From: UMGS1002 sp964570825
Lineage (GTDB): Bacteria > Bacillota > Clostridia > Oscillospirales > CAG-272
NCBI GenBank assembly: GCA_964570825.1
Contig: CAZMZJ010000007.1
Span: 1 to 64,000, forward strand
Length of the DNA stretch: 64,000 nt
Direction: 5' to 3'
The notes under the pieces are model-generated. The model searched no databases, was not told where the DNA came from, and worked only from the letters and a program-made list of their open reading frames with translations. A program made the position numbers and the translations under genes. Shown here piece after piece: positions 1 through 8,276 of this stretch; within the stretch, counting starts at the first letter, position 1; each line of letters opens with the position of its first letter.

Positions 1-2
1 TA

Positions 3-575
3 ATCGAGACCGGCTCCGTGCAGACAGTGAACAATGTGGTAAGCGGCGCGTTCAATCTCGGCATAATTCGCTACCAGACGGTTTACGAGCAGTATTTCGA
101 GGACTATCTCGCCGAAAAAAACCTTGCGAGCGACCTTATCTGGGAGTTCAGCTATCTCGCGCTATTTTCACGTCAGCACGAGCTTGCGGGAAAAAGCGAA
201 ATTCACCCCGGAGACCTGCGCCAGTCAATCGAGATTGTTCACGGGGACACAATTGTTCCGTATTTTTCTTCGTAAAAAGATCGCGCGAGCGAAAAAGACA
301 GCGCCGCAAAAACCAAACGGATATATCTTTATGAACGCGCCAATCAGTTCGAACTGCTTTCAAATATTCCCTCGACTTTCATGTGGGTGTCTCCGATACC
401 GCAGGATTTTCTCGACCGCTATAGCCTTGTACAGCGGCGCTGCGATTTTCCCGCCAACAGCTATAAGGACGTCCTGATATATCAAAAAGAATACAATTTC
501 TCGGAGCTCGACCGCAGGTTCATCGACAAGGTTTACGAGTCAAAAAATGCGGTTTCGCTCAGAAATTATATGTGA
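3..575 (+). pseudogene. Broken, left-truncated gene of unknown function
   Basis: An open frame enters from the left edge and runs to a TAA at 273-275. The same frame then continues without another stop to TGA at 573-575. Both halves read like real protein: the first has a run around FNLGIIRYQTVYEQYFEDYL, the second one around ERANQFELLSNIPS and DFLDRYSLVQRRC. I read this as one gene interrupted by a premature stop, or by a sequencing error, rather than two genes. No sensible start or ribosome site precedes the second half. I do not recognise the family. Recoding of TAA is unlikely because many intact genes here end in TAA. Confidence 0.5.
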
Positions 576-973
576 GACCGGTCTGAAATATTTTCAGCCG
601 CCGCTTTCAATCAATAACAGCCGCTCGCGCGCAGGTGCCGCAGAAAATTTTTTCATTTACCATGTAATTATCAGATACCCGACGATATGCCGGATATTCC
701 GATTTATATATGTTTTTATGACTGCTCAAAATGAAAAGAGCATTTTATAGTCTGTAAGATTATTAAAAATATCTTCATTTATTTATTATAATACAGGTTT
801 AATTCGCTTATCGGCTCTGAGTTTCAAAACGGGTTGACTCGTTTCATTTACATGTATATAGATATTGAATTACTGATATTCTTCGTTTATATTTGCGTTT
901 TTTTTATGTCGGAGTTACAATTATAGCGTATTAAGAAGTTCAATGCCTAACATTTATAATGGAGGAAAATAAT
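576..973. other. AT-rich intergenic region before the alcohol dehydrogenase
   Basis: About 400 bases without a credible gene. It holds an imperfect inverted repeat near 757-776 (AAGAT...ATCTT), a TATAAT-like box at 785-790 and the better promoter at 834-862. No RNA gene or riboswitch is recognised. Confidence 0.5.
834..862 (+). promoter_or_regulatory. Putative sigma-A promoter of the alcohol dehydrogenase
   Basis: TTGACT at 834-839 and TATAGA at 857-862 are separated by 17 bases, giving a leader of roughly 105 bases before the start at 974. The -10 is imperfect. Confidence 0.45.
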
Positions 974-2197
974 ATGGCAAGATTCACTCTACCCAGAGAT
1001 CTTTATCACGGAAAAGGCTCTCTTGAAGCTCTTAAAACGCTTAAAGGCAAAAAGGCAATGATCTGCGTCGGCGGAGGAAGCATGAAAAAATTCGGCTTCC
1101 TCGACAGAGCGGCCGGATATCTTAAATCCGCCGGCATGGAGGTCGAAATCTTCGAGGGAATCGAACCCGATCCTTCAGTCGAGACCGTCATGAGGGGCGC
1201 CGACGAAATGCTTAAGTTCAAACCCGACTGGATTGTAGCCATCGGCGGCGGCTCACCTATCGACGCGGCAAAGGCCATGTGGATAAAGTATGAGTATCCG
1301 GATATCACTTTCCCCGAGATGTGCAAAGTGTTCGGCATCCCCCCTCTCCGCCGCAAGGCGCGCTTCTGTGCAATTTCATCGACGTCCGGCACCGCGACCG
1401 AGGTCACCGCGTTCTCGGTCATAACAGATTATCAGAAGGGCATAAAATACCCTCTCGCTGATTTTGAAATTACGCCCGACGTCGCCATCATCGACCCCGA
1501 TCTCGCCGAAACCATGCCGCAGAAGCTGGTCGCCCACACGGGCATGGACGCGATGACGCATTCGATCGAGGCTTATGTGTCAACCGCAAACTCGGATTTT
1601 ACCGACCCTCTGGCTATCCATGCGATTGAAATGATTATGAAAAATCTTGTGCCGTCGTACAACGGCAACATGGCCGCCCGCGACGCCATGCACAATGCGC
1701 AGTGTCTTGCCGGAATGGCATTCTCAAACGCCCTGCTCGGCATAGTCCACTCGATGGCGCACAAGACCGGAGCGGCTTTCGCCGATTTCGGCGCTCATAT
1801 AATTCACGGCGCGGCAAACGCAATGTATCTGCCCAAGGTAATAGCATTCAACGCCAGAAACCCAGTGGCAAAAGCGCGTTACGGCACAATAGTCGATTAT
1901 ATGGGCATATGCGGCAAAAATGCGAACGGCGACGAAAAGGTCATGGCCCTTATCGCTTATCTGCGCAAAATGAACGACGACCTGAGAATCCCGCAGTGCA
2001 TCAAAAATTACGGCGCCGACAGCTACCCGTGCGAAAACGGTTTTGTACCCGAAAAGGCTTTCCTTGAAAGGCTGCCGGAAATCGCGAAAAACGCAATCGG
2101 CGACGCCTGCACCGGATCAAATCCCCGCCAGCCCAGCCAGATTGAAATGGAAAAGCTTCTCAAGTGCTGCTATTATGACACAGACGTGGATTTCTAA
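974..2197 (+). CDS. Iron-containing alcohol dehydrogenase (AdhE-type ADH domain)
   Basis: A 407-residue group III alcohol dehydrogenase that should interconvert an aldehyde and an alcohol with NAD(P)H. Seen: the dinucleotide-binding GGGSPIDAAKAM near residue 91, and the metal-site histidine regions HTGMDAMTHS, VHSMAHK and HIIHGAAN. The C-terminal TGSNPRQPS resembles the ADH half of AdhE and clostridial butanol dehydrogenases. I chose the ATG at 974 because GGAGG at 961-965 sits 8 bases upstream; an upstream in-frame ATG at 959 would overlap that site. Five bases separate it from a GltD-like fragment that is probably co-transcribed. A role in fermentative redox balance is inference; the natural substrate cannot be read from sequence. 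Confidence 0.92.
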   Translation: MARFTLPRDLYHGKGSLEALKTLKGKKAMICVGGGSMKKFGFLDRAAGYLKSAGMEVEIFEGIEPDPSVETVMRGADEMLKFKPDWIVAIGGGSPIDAAKAMWIKYEYPDITFPEMCKVFGIPPLRRKARFCAISSTSGTATEVTAFSVITDYQKGIKYPLADFEITPDVAIIDPDLAETMPQKLVAHTGMDAMTHSIEAYVSTANSDFTDPLAIHAIEMIMKNLVPSYNGNMAARDAMHNAQCLAGMAFSNALLGIVHSMAHKTGAAFADFGAHIIHGAANAMYLPKVIAFNARNPVAKARYGTIVDYMGICGKNANGDEKVMALIAYLRKMNDDLRIPQCIKNYGADSYPCENGFVPEKAFLERLPEIAKNAIGDACTGSNPRQPSQIEMEKLLKCCYYDTDVDF

Positions 2198-2202
2198 GTA
2201 AA

Positions 2203-2766
2203 ATGAAAAACAGTTATTTTGCAAAACGGCGCCAAAGCGCTGATGCCGTTGCCCAAACTCAAGGATATCTAAGTTTTAATATTCAAAGCCGTTACGGTAA
2301 CGGGCAGAACGACGCATATATAAAAGGATGCAATCTGCACGGCGTCATACCTGCAAGCGATATAACAGGCGGCTTCAGCCTTATCGAGCTGTATCAGGCA
2401 GGTTTCGGGGCCAACATTTTCACAGGGAAAAAAATCGCCGTCACGGGCTGCGGCAAAAGTTCGCTCGAGGCCGCTCTTATTGCAGAATCGCTCGGCGGCA
2501 AAGTGACCGTCGTCTGCAGATGCGATAAAAACGGCTTAACGGAAGATCCCTATCTGATGTCGCGCGCGGCCAACTCGGGAATTAAATTCATCTTTCTCGC
2601 AAACCCGGTTGAAATCAAGAACGACGGCAACGGTTATGCCTGCGGACTGTTTTGCGAGGAAATGGCTCTGTATGAAAAAGACAATTGCGGCCGCAGCGCA
2701 CCGGTTCCGCTTTATGACAGCGAGTTTCTGATTGATGCCGATATTGTGATTCTCTCTGACCGCTGA
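2203..2766 (+). CDS. Orphan GltD-like NAD(P)H-binding domain protein
   Basis: 187 residues that align by eye with only the NADPH-binding insertion of glutamate synthase small subunit (GltD) and related flavin oxidoreductases. Seen: GKKIAVTGCGKSSLEAAL (the glycine-rich Rossmann loop, usually GGGxxA), GGKVTVVCRCD, then FLANPVEI and a final FLIDADIVILSDR that matches the end of the NADPH domain. The FAD-binding halves and iron-sulfur domain of GltD (about 450-490 residues) are absent. It starts 5 bases after the alcohol dehydrogenase stop, without a clear ribosome site, so translational coupling is likely. It may be a gene remnant or a stand-alone NADPH-binding partner; neither is proven. Confidence 0.6.
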   Translation: MKNSYFAKRRQSADAVAQTQGYLSFNIQSRYGNGQNDAYIKGCNLHGVIPASDITGGFSLIELYQAGFGANIFTGKKIAVTGCGKSSLEAALIAESLGGKVTVVCRCDKNGLTEDPYLMSRAANSGIKFIFLANPVEIKNDGNGYACGLFCEEMALYEKDNCGRSAPVPLYDSEFLIDADIVILSDR

Positions 2767-2797
2767 GACGTCGTTCGCTCGCCCGGAAAGCAAAATC

Positions 2798-2837
2798 AAA
2801 CCGTGTTCCAGGGATACCTGTTGAGCACGGTTTTTTT
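2798..2837 (+). terminator. Rho-independent terminator after the ADH operon
   Basis: Stem AAACCGTG (2798-2805) with CACGGTTT (2826-2833), an inner CAGG/CCTG pairing and a run of seven T at 2831-2837. Confidence 0.8.
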
Positions 2838-2873
2838 GATATGCGCAGGAATAAATTTTTTATTCGATACCTC

Positions 2874-2902
2874 TTGACAAAGCGCCGAGCATATGTTAAT
2901 AT
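2874..2902 (+). promoter_or_regulatory. Sigma-A promoter upstream of the MFS-type transporter
   Basis: Perfect TTGACA at 2874-2879, a 17-base spacer, then TAATAT at 2897-2902. Transcription would begin near 2909, just before a terminator-like hairpin. Confidence 0.65.
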
Positions 2903-2920
2903 GCGTTGGTAGATATTCGG

Positions 2921-2948
2921 GTCCTTGCTCCGTTGCAAGGGCTTTTTT
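2921..2948 (+). terminator. Promoter-proximal attenuator hairpin
   Basis: GTCCTTGC (2921-2928), loop TCCGTT, then GCAAGGGC (2935-2942) and six T. It lies only about 12 bases after the predicted transcription start and about 110 bases before the transporter gene, so it could stop most transcripts after about 40 nucleotides. No known aptamer is visible. Confidence 0.6.
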
Positions 2949-3057
2949 ACGGCGAAAAATATCGGCGGCTTTAATTTCACGCGTTCGGCATCCATAGATA
3001 ACAATAACGATAACGCAGAAATAATCCGATATGACTACGCCCTGTCAGAGGTGTGCA

Positions 3058-4461
3058 ATGGCCAATAAGGTCAAAATAAAAAAAGAATCAGAATTTCATT
3101 ATCTGTTTAATTTCCATGACGAGCTTGCCGTCGGTCGCAGCGCCCTGTACATATACAATATTCTGATTGCCATAACCAACGCGATAATCACCGGCGTTAT
3201 TTACACGGCTTTTCTGACTGTCAACGGCATCAATATCGTCAACGTTTCAATCATCACTTTCATCCCGTTCGTCGCATGGGTCTTCTCTTTGTTCACACCG
3301 TTGATCTATTCGCACGTAAAACGCCGCCGCGGCCTGCTCCTCTTCAATACCACTTTTTATTATTCCTGCATTGTGCTCGCCACAACAATAATGCCGCATT
3401 TCGTGAGCAGTCCGACCGCGCGCACCTACTGGTTCGCGGGATTCCTTCTCGCCGGCAATATTTCAAACGCTCTTTTCGGCAGCGGCTCCACGGCGTGGCA
3501 TATCCACTTTATTTCTGAGGAACGCAGCCGCACGGGATATATAGCCTATACGAATATTACCAATACGGCGGTGTCTACGATTGTTTCGATCACGGCCGCT
3601 CTTGCCGCGGACGCTCTGTCGGGATCTCCAAAGCAGGCGCTGATAATTGAAATAATGCGCTATGTTGCGTATGCGCTCGCGCTAATCTCGACTTTTTATC
3701 TCTGGCTGCGCCCTAAAACCGAATATCCTTACCATGCGCCGAAAAGCAAAGTCAGATTCCTTGACGTTATACGCGACCCGATTTCCGCAAAAGCCTTCAG
3801 ATACACCTCGCTTGTATTGTTCTTTTATAACTTTGTGTCTAACGTCAACGCGGGCTCCTGGACATATTACGTAATGAATACACTGCATTATAAAATGATT
3901 ATAATGTACTCAATCAATATCGTGTATTCGCTTGCCTATATCTTCATGCTCAAATGGTGGCGCCGCTCGGTGGCAAGGCATAATTACTTCAAGGTCTATC
4001 TCTTCGCCATGGCGGTTTCCATGCTGCTCGAAATTCCGATGGCTCTGACCCGCCCCAATACCGTCTGGATTTACATCATAACCTCGGTTCTGCAGGGAAT
4101 AAATCTCGTCGGAACTTCATATATTAAATCAAATCTTTTCTATATCAACCTGCCCGAGGGCAAAACCGATACCTGCATCGTCTTCTGGAACCTCGGAGCA
4201 AATATATTCGCTCTCTTCGGAAGCCTCGCCGGCACATGGTTCATAGCATTAACCGAACGGACGGGTCCGTATCTTTTGAACTTCGATTTCCTGTTCCTGC
4301 ATGTGCATGATTACTTAATTTACGGCTCTCAGCTGCTTGTGTATATCAAGTCTTTCCTTTATCTGCTTCTCTGTGTATTCATAGTGTTCGCCATGCGGCA
4401 GACGAATTCTTGCAAAGAATCCAGACCGGAACCGGCAGGCAGTACTGTAATAAACAAATAA
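3058..4461 (+). CDS. MFS-like integral membrane transporter
   Basis: A 467-residue polytopic membrane protein with about 12 hydrophobic segments spread evenly over its length and a short charged N-terminus (KVKIKKESE). A loop after the third segment reads SHVKRRRG, similar to the basic loop between helices 2 and 3 of major facilitator proteins. I chose the ATG at 3058 because AGAGGTG lies just upstream (from 3046); an in-frame start at 3031 has no ribosome site. The substrate is not recognisable. It is transcribed alone, between the promoter/attenuator at 2874-2948 and the hairpin at 4474-4506. Its best homologues may be sugar-cation symporter-like or uncharacterised clostridial MFS proteins. 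Confidence 0.7.
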   Translation: MANKVKIKKESEFHYLFNFHDELAVGRSALYIYNILIAITNAIITGVIYTAFLTVNGINIVNVSIITFIPFVAWVFSLFTPLIYSHVKRRRGLLLFNTTFYYSCIVLATTIMPHFVSSPTARTYWFAGFLLAGNISNALFGSGSTAWHIHFISEERSRTGYIAYTNITNTAVSTIVSITAALAADALSGSPKQALIIEIMRYVAYALALISTFYLWLRPKTEYPYHAPKSKVRFLDVIRDPISAKAFRYTSLVLFFYNFVSNVNAGSWTYYVMNTLHYKMIIMYSINIVYSLAYIFMLKWWRRSVARHNYFKVYLFAMAVSMLLEIPMALTRPNTVWIYIITSVLQGINLVGTSYIKSNLFYINLPEGKTDTCIVFWNLGANIFALFGSLAGTWFIALTERTGPYLLNFDFLFLHVHDYLIYGSQLLVYIKSFLYLLLCVFIVFAMRQTNSCKESRPEPAGSTVINK

Positions 4462-4473
4462 TGTATCCATATT

Positions 4474-4515
4474 CCCCTTCAGGACGTAAATATGTTCCTG
4501 AAGGGGCTGATTATA
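4474..4515 (+). terminator. Terminator-like inverted repeat after the MFS gene
   Basis: Ten-base perfect stem CCCCTTCAGG (4474-4483) with CCTGAAGGGG (4497-4506). The downstream tract is only moderately T-rich. Confidence 0.6.
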
Positions 4516-4538
4516 TTAAAAATTATTTTATATGGATA

Positions 4539-4567
4539 TTGTAATTATTAAAATTAAATTGTATAAT
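4539..4567 (+). promoter_or_regulatory. Promoter of the diguanylate cyclase gene
   Basis: TTGTAA (4539-4544), 17-base spacer, perfect TATAAT (4562-4567), about 50 bases upstream of the chosen start. Confidence 0.6.
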
Positions 4568-4618
4568 TATAATATTAAAAAGGCAGTATGCGATATTATA
4601 TGTAAAGGAGGTTTTAGG

Positions 4619-5746
4619 ATGGATTTTTTCTATTTCAGCATCCCAATAAATTCTTTATCTATAATAATGCTGTCAGTTATTTTGTTCTACATAAATAAAT
4701 ACAGAGACGACGAAACGCTGCAGGCCAGACTGTTCAAATATATTGTTGTCTCAAACATAATTATGCTTGCCATTGATACGGTCGCGCGTATGGACGGCTA
4801 TCCGGGCACGGTTTTTGAACCGCTCAATCGCATCGGGAATTTCCTTCTCTTCTTTTTCAATCCTCTGGTGCCTTCGGTCTGGGTTGCTTTCGCATACCAT
4901 TTCATTTTTAAGACAGATAAGCCGAACAAAAAGCTCTGGGCGCTTGTCGCAATAATAAATTTTCTGAATGTGATTTTTACAATCCTGACACAATGGTTCG
5001 GCTTTTATTACTATATCGACAGTCAGAACATTTACCACCGCGGCAATCTGAATTTTATATCTATACTGCTGCCGTCTATGCTTCTCGGTATCTCCTTCGC
5101 CATGATATTCAAGAACAGAAGGCTTATTGAACGCAAGCACTTTTATACCTTTATTGTTTTCAGCAGCATTCCGGTCGCATGCGCGATAATCCAGTATTTC
5201 ATATACGGAATATCTCTGATTTTCAACGGCGTTTCCCTGTCGGTATTCATTCTGTTCATTTATGTGCAGGTTCAGGATATCTACACCGATTATCTTACCG
5301 GCGTCGCTAACCGGAAAAGCCTTGAGATCTGTCTTCGGAAAAAAATTCTCTCAAGCAGCAGCGAAAACACCTTCTCTGCGATAATGCTCGACGTCGACAA
5401 TTTCAAGAAGGTCAACGACACTTACGGCCATAAGACCGGAGATACGATACTTAAAAATATCGCCGCAATGATGCGCAAATGCATCGGGGACGATGGGCTT
5501 ATCGCAAGATACGGCGGAGATGAGTTTTGTATTGTGCTCGACACCGCCGACCCGCGCAAACTGGACTGTATTGTGGATAAGCTGAAAAAATGTGTGGACA
5601 GCTTCAATGCTGAAAATAATTTCCACTTCAGCTTCAACCTCGGAGTGAGCATGGGATACGCCATCTATAAGCACGGCATGAGCCTTGACGACTTTCAGAA
5701 CAACATAGATTCTCTGATGTACAGCCATAAGCGCAACGGAACATAA
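4619..5746 (+). CDS. Membrane diguanylate cyclase (GGDEF)
   Basis: 375 residues. The first 215 or so form about seven hydrophobic segments, and a cytoplasmic GGDEF domain follows. Seen: DYLTGVANR at the domain entry, LDVDNFKKVNDTYGH carrying the metal-binding aspartate, and an intact RYGGDEF signature, so it should make cyclic di-GMP from two GTP. The inhibitory RxxD site normally five residues before GGDEF is absent (GDDG there), so product feedback at that site is unlikely. I chose the ATG at 4619 because AAAGGAGG lies at a good distance; the longer upstream frame would cover the promoter. A c-di-GMP riboswitch and an HD-GYP enzyme occur at 27.8-29.8 kb, so this messenger is clearly used here. 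Confidence 0.9.
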   Translation: MDFFYFSIPINSLSIIMLSVILFYINKYRDDETLQARLFKYIVVSNIIMLAIDTVARMDGYPGTVFEPLNRIGNFLLFFFNPLVPSVWVAFAYHFIFKTDKPNKKLWALVAIINFLNVIFTILTQWFGFYYYIDSQNIYHRGNLNFISILLPSMLLGISFAMIFKNRRLIERKHFYTFIVFSSIPVACAIIQYFIYGISLIFNGVSLSVFILFIYVQVQDIYTDYLTGVANRKSLEICLRKKILSSSSENTFSAIMLDVDNFKKVNDTYGHKTGDTILKNIAAMMRKCIGDDGLIARYGGDEFCIVLDTADPRKLDCIVDKLKKCVDSFNAENNFHFSFNLGVSMGYAIYKHGMSLDDFQNNIDSLMYSHKRNGT

Positions 5747-5752
5747 CAACCA

Positions 5753-5800
5753 AATATCCCTCCCAGCCATTCAACAACACAACGGGAAGGGATATTTTAT
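5753..5800. terminator. Convergent bidirectional terminator
   Basis: AATATCCCT (5753-5761) pairs with AGGGATATT (5788-5796) between the convergent cyclase and ferredoxin-ASKHA genes. There are T-rich or A-rich flanks on both sides. Confidence 0.6.
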
Positions 5801-7392
5801 TTCTTCGGAAAGATCATGTTCTTCATAAATAGATCCGAAAACTCCGGAAGCGTGCCAAGCTCCAGCGCTTCGCACCTTGCCGCAATTTCAGATATCCTGT
5901 CTATCGCTCCGGAGTCAGTCAGGCACGCCTCCGCTCCGGCGAGCGAGGTGTTGCCAACAACGCTGAATTTTCCGGGCTCTGCCGGCGGAAGAATTCCGGT
6001 TCTGACGGCGTTTTCGATGCTCATATAATATCCGAGTCCGCCGGCGATAAATATGCGCTCAAGTTTGTCCGGAGTAATTCCCGCGCAGCCGAGAAGCGCG
6101 GCGATCCCTGCGGACAGCGCGCCTTTGGCAAGCTGGAAAGCGCGAACGTCTTTCTGCGTCAGCACAACCGGCGCCGCCGCACCACTCGCCGGTATCACTT
6201 CCCCTGCTCCGTTAAGCTGTAGCGATGACACCCCGGAAACGCCGCATAAAGGATAATTTTCTCTTTCCATATAGCCGGTTTCATCGATGACACCTGCATC
6301 GAGCAGAACCGACACGAGGTCGACAAGTCCGCTGCCGCATATTCCGACCGGAGCCTTGTCGCCTATTGTCATATAGGCAAGTTTAAGTTTTTCTGATTTT
6401 GCGTCTGCATCGGCGGCGACTGAGGCAACATGGCAGACCGCGCCTTCGATTCCTCCTGTGCCGCAGGAAATCTCGGCTCCTTCAAGCGCCGGACCCGCGG
6501 CGGTTGAAGCCGCAATAAGGCGCGATGAATACGCCTTTCCCGTGCAGAGCACCATCTCTCCGTTTGTTCCGATATCAATCAGCATTGACGGACCGTCAAG
6601 CCCTGTCATGCCGCACGCAAGAATGCCGCCGGTGACATCGCTCCCGATATATGCCGACGCCGACGGAAGAACGGTGACACGATCCGCAAAAAGCCCGAGC
6701 TCGTCGCCGGAATAATCCCTTTTGCCTGTAAAAGCCGGAGTAAACGGATATACGCCTATGCCCTCCGGGGAAACGCCGCAGAAAATATGCAGCATGGCGG
6801 TGTTTCCGGCGACAGCCAGCAGCTCCGGACGCGCGCCAGGATATCTCTCCATGAATATGCTTATGATTTTTCCGGTTTCCTCACGGATAAGGCGGCAGAG
6901 GTCGCCGAGGTGTCCTTCATTGCAGGCCGTAATCCTGCTGACAACATCCGCCCCGTAGCTTCGCTGGGGATTGAGGCAGGAAAAGGTATCTATTACCTTC
7001 CCCGTCGCGCGGTCGACAAGCGACGCCGCGAGAGTGGTCGTGCCTATGTCAAGCGCAACCCCACGACCCGTCCCGGCTGCAACGCCTTCACTCTTCCTAG
7101 GTACGGAATGCGTCTTAAGCCCCCCGCCGTCAGTATCAGGCAGGGCGATTTCAGCGCCTTCTTTCGGGCAGACCGCACGGCAGGCAAGAATCTGTCCGCT
7201 CCCGTCCGGTTTGTACGCCTCATAGCCGCCGGACTGCGAGACGCGATAAAATTCACCGCTTATCACGTTTATTTTACATTTGCCGCATACTCCTCTGCCT
7301 CCGCATTCCGCCCTGACAGAGTATCCGTTCCTCGCCAGCCAGGAAGACAGCCTCTCGCCTTTTGCAGCCGGCGGTATTTTTATTGTTTTCAT
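5797..7392 (-). CDS. 2Fe-2S ferredoxin-ASKHA protein (RACo-like corrinoid activator)
   Basis: 531 residues. The N-terminus is a plant-type [2Fe-2S] ferredoxin domain with Cys30, Cys36, Cys39 and Cys71. A linker precedes a long ASKHA-type ATPase region: DIGTTTLAASLVD near 130, then IDIGTNGEMVL, and GICGSGLVDLV. This is the architecture of RACo/RamA-type proteins, which use ATP to reduce Co(II) corrinoid in methyltransfer proteins. I chose the start at 7392 because the family begins about there (MKTIKIPPAAKG); the frame extends 61 codons further upstream, through non-conserved sequence and the likely promoter. No corrinoid protein or methyltransferase gene is in the window, so the partner is unknown. 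Confidence 0.85.
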   Translation of the reverse strand: MKTIKIPPAAKGERLSSWLARNGYSVRAECGGRGVCGKCKINVISGEFYRVSQSGGYEAYKPDGSGQILACRAVCPKEGAEIALPDTDGGGLKTHSVPRKSEGVAAGTGRGVALDIGTTTLAASLVDRATGKVIDTFSCLNPQRSYGADVVSRITACNEGHLGDLCRLIREETGKIISIFMERYPGARPELLAVAGNTAMLHIFCGVSPEGIGVYPFTPAFTGKRDYSGDELGLFADRVTVLPSASAYIGSDVTGGILACGMTGLDGPSMLIDIGTNGEMVLCTGKAYSSRLIAASTAAGPALEGAEISCGTGGIEGAVCHVASVAADADAKSEKLKLAYMTIGDKAPVGICGSGLVDLVSVLLDAGVIDETGYMERENYPLCGVSGVSSLQLNGAGEVIPASGAAAPVVLTQKDVRAFQLAKGALSAGIAALLGCAGITPDKLERIFIAGGLGYYMSIENAVRTGILPPAEPGKFSVVGNTSLAGAEACLTDSGAIDRISEIAARCEALELGTLPEFSDLFMKNMIFPKK

Positions 7393-7546
7393 ATCCGATT
7401 CCCCGAATCTTTGACGTTTTTGATTCCTCCGGCACAGCGCCGCATTCATTTGAGATTTGCGCCGTATGTAGACCCTCTGTTCTTTTTTTATGCCCGTCAG
7501 AAAATGGCACTCCCGTTTCACACGGTTCTGTGCGTCATTTTTTTCT

Positions 7547-7575
7547 ATTATATCATATAAAAATGACGTTATCAA
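7547..7575 (-). promoter_or_regulatory. Promoter of the ferredoxin-ASKHA gene
   Basis: On the minus strand, TTGATA (7575-7570), 17-base spacer, TATAAT (7552-7547). It leaves a leader of roughly 145 bases in which I recognise no riboswitch. Confidence 0.55.
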
Positions 7576-7757
7576 TTCATAATCCCCGTAAAAATAACGC
7601 CGTCAGGCATTTTCATCTCTGCATTTACAGCCGCATTCCGTTGTTATGTATTGTCGTCCGGCACAATTGTCAAACATATTCATACTCTCTTTTACAGCTT
7701 AAGATCGGATTTACGCAAGAAATTTTGTTAAGCAGCAGCTATATCATAGAACCGGCG

Positions 7758-7786
7758 TTGACTTGTTCGTTATTTAATGCTATAAT
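7758..7786 (+). promoter_or_regulatory. Promoter of the Fur-family regulator
   Basis: TTGACT (7758-7763), 17-base spacer, TATAAT (7781-7786), 35 bases before the start codon. Confidence 0.75.
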
Positions 7787-7821
7787 ATGGGAGCAGTTCG
7801 CAATCTGCGGAGGGTTAGGAT

Positions 7822-8220
7822 ATGAAAGAATACGCAACGGCTCAGCGCAGGCTTCTTTTAACATATCTTGAAGAGCACGGAGACAAGCAGTTTTCCGTTG
7901 AGGAACTGACCGCGGCGCTCGGCTGCGGCTGCGGCTGCGGAATAAGCCAGAGCTCCATATACCGGAATGTCGACAGGCTTGCCGCAGAAGGAGTGATCCG
8001 GCGATTCACAGACGCAGACGGCAGCAGATTCCTTTACCAGTATGTTGGCGGCGCCGAATGCTCGTCGCATCTGCACCTCAAATGCAAAAAATGCGGCAGA
8101 ATCATCCATCTCGACAGCGAAACATCCGAAACCGTAATAAGCGCCGCGCTGAAAAAAAGCGGGTTCAGCATAGACAAAAAGGATTCCCTTCTGCTCGGAC
8201 TGTGCATATCGTGCAGATAA
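7822..8220 (+). CDS. Fur-family metal-responsive repressor
   Basis: A 132-residue Fur/Zur/PerR-type regulator. It has an N-terminal winged helix (QRRLLLTYLEEHGDKQFSVEEL, then SQSSIYRNVDRLAAEGVIRRF) and a C-terminal metal-binding and dimer domain with CKKCG and a final CISC, the two CxxC pairs that bind structural zinc. The usual HHDH tract is reduced to CSSHLHLKC. An unusual alternating Gly-Cys stretch at residues 34-40 comes from a six-base DNA repeat, just before the recognition helix. GGAGGG precedes the ATG. The metal it senses cannot be decided from sequence. It has its own promoter and is not obviously joined to the two-component genes downstream. Confidence 0.88.
   Translation: MKEYATAQRRLLLTYLEEHGDKQFSVEELTAALGCGCGCGISQSSIYRNVDRLAAEGVIRRFTDADGSRFLYQYVGGAECSSHLHLKCKKCGRIIHLDSETSETVISAALKKSGFSIDKKDSLLLGLCISCR
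7921..7940 (+). repeat. (GGCTGC)3 microsatellite inside the Fur-family gene
   Basis: Three tandem copies of GGCTGC plus GG, in frame, coding Gly-Cys-Gly-Cys-Gly-Cys-Gly. Six-base units would preserve frame when the copy number changes. Confidence 0.8.
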
Positions 8221-8276
8221 ACCGACAAAATTCACCAAACGTAACTTCATGCTCAAAACAACTGAACAATTTATAC

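Noticed and set aside
273..275. TAA as a recoded (read-through) codon
   Set aside because: Many intact genes in the window end with TAA, so a changed genetic code is not supported.
7393..7540. Cobalamin or SAM riboswitch in the leader of the corrinoid-activator gene
   Set aside because: The leader is about 145 bases but shows none of the conserved B12-box or SAM motif segments.
6787..7560. Plus-strand 257-codon open frame
   Set aside because: Antisense to the ferredoxin-ASKHA gene and its promoter; no family features.
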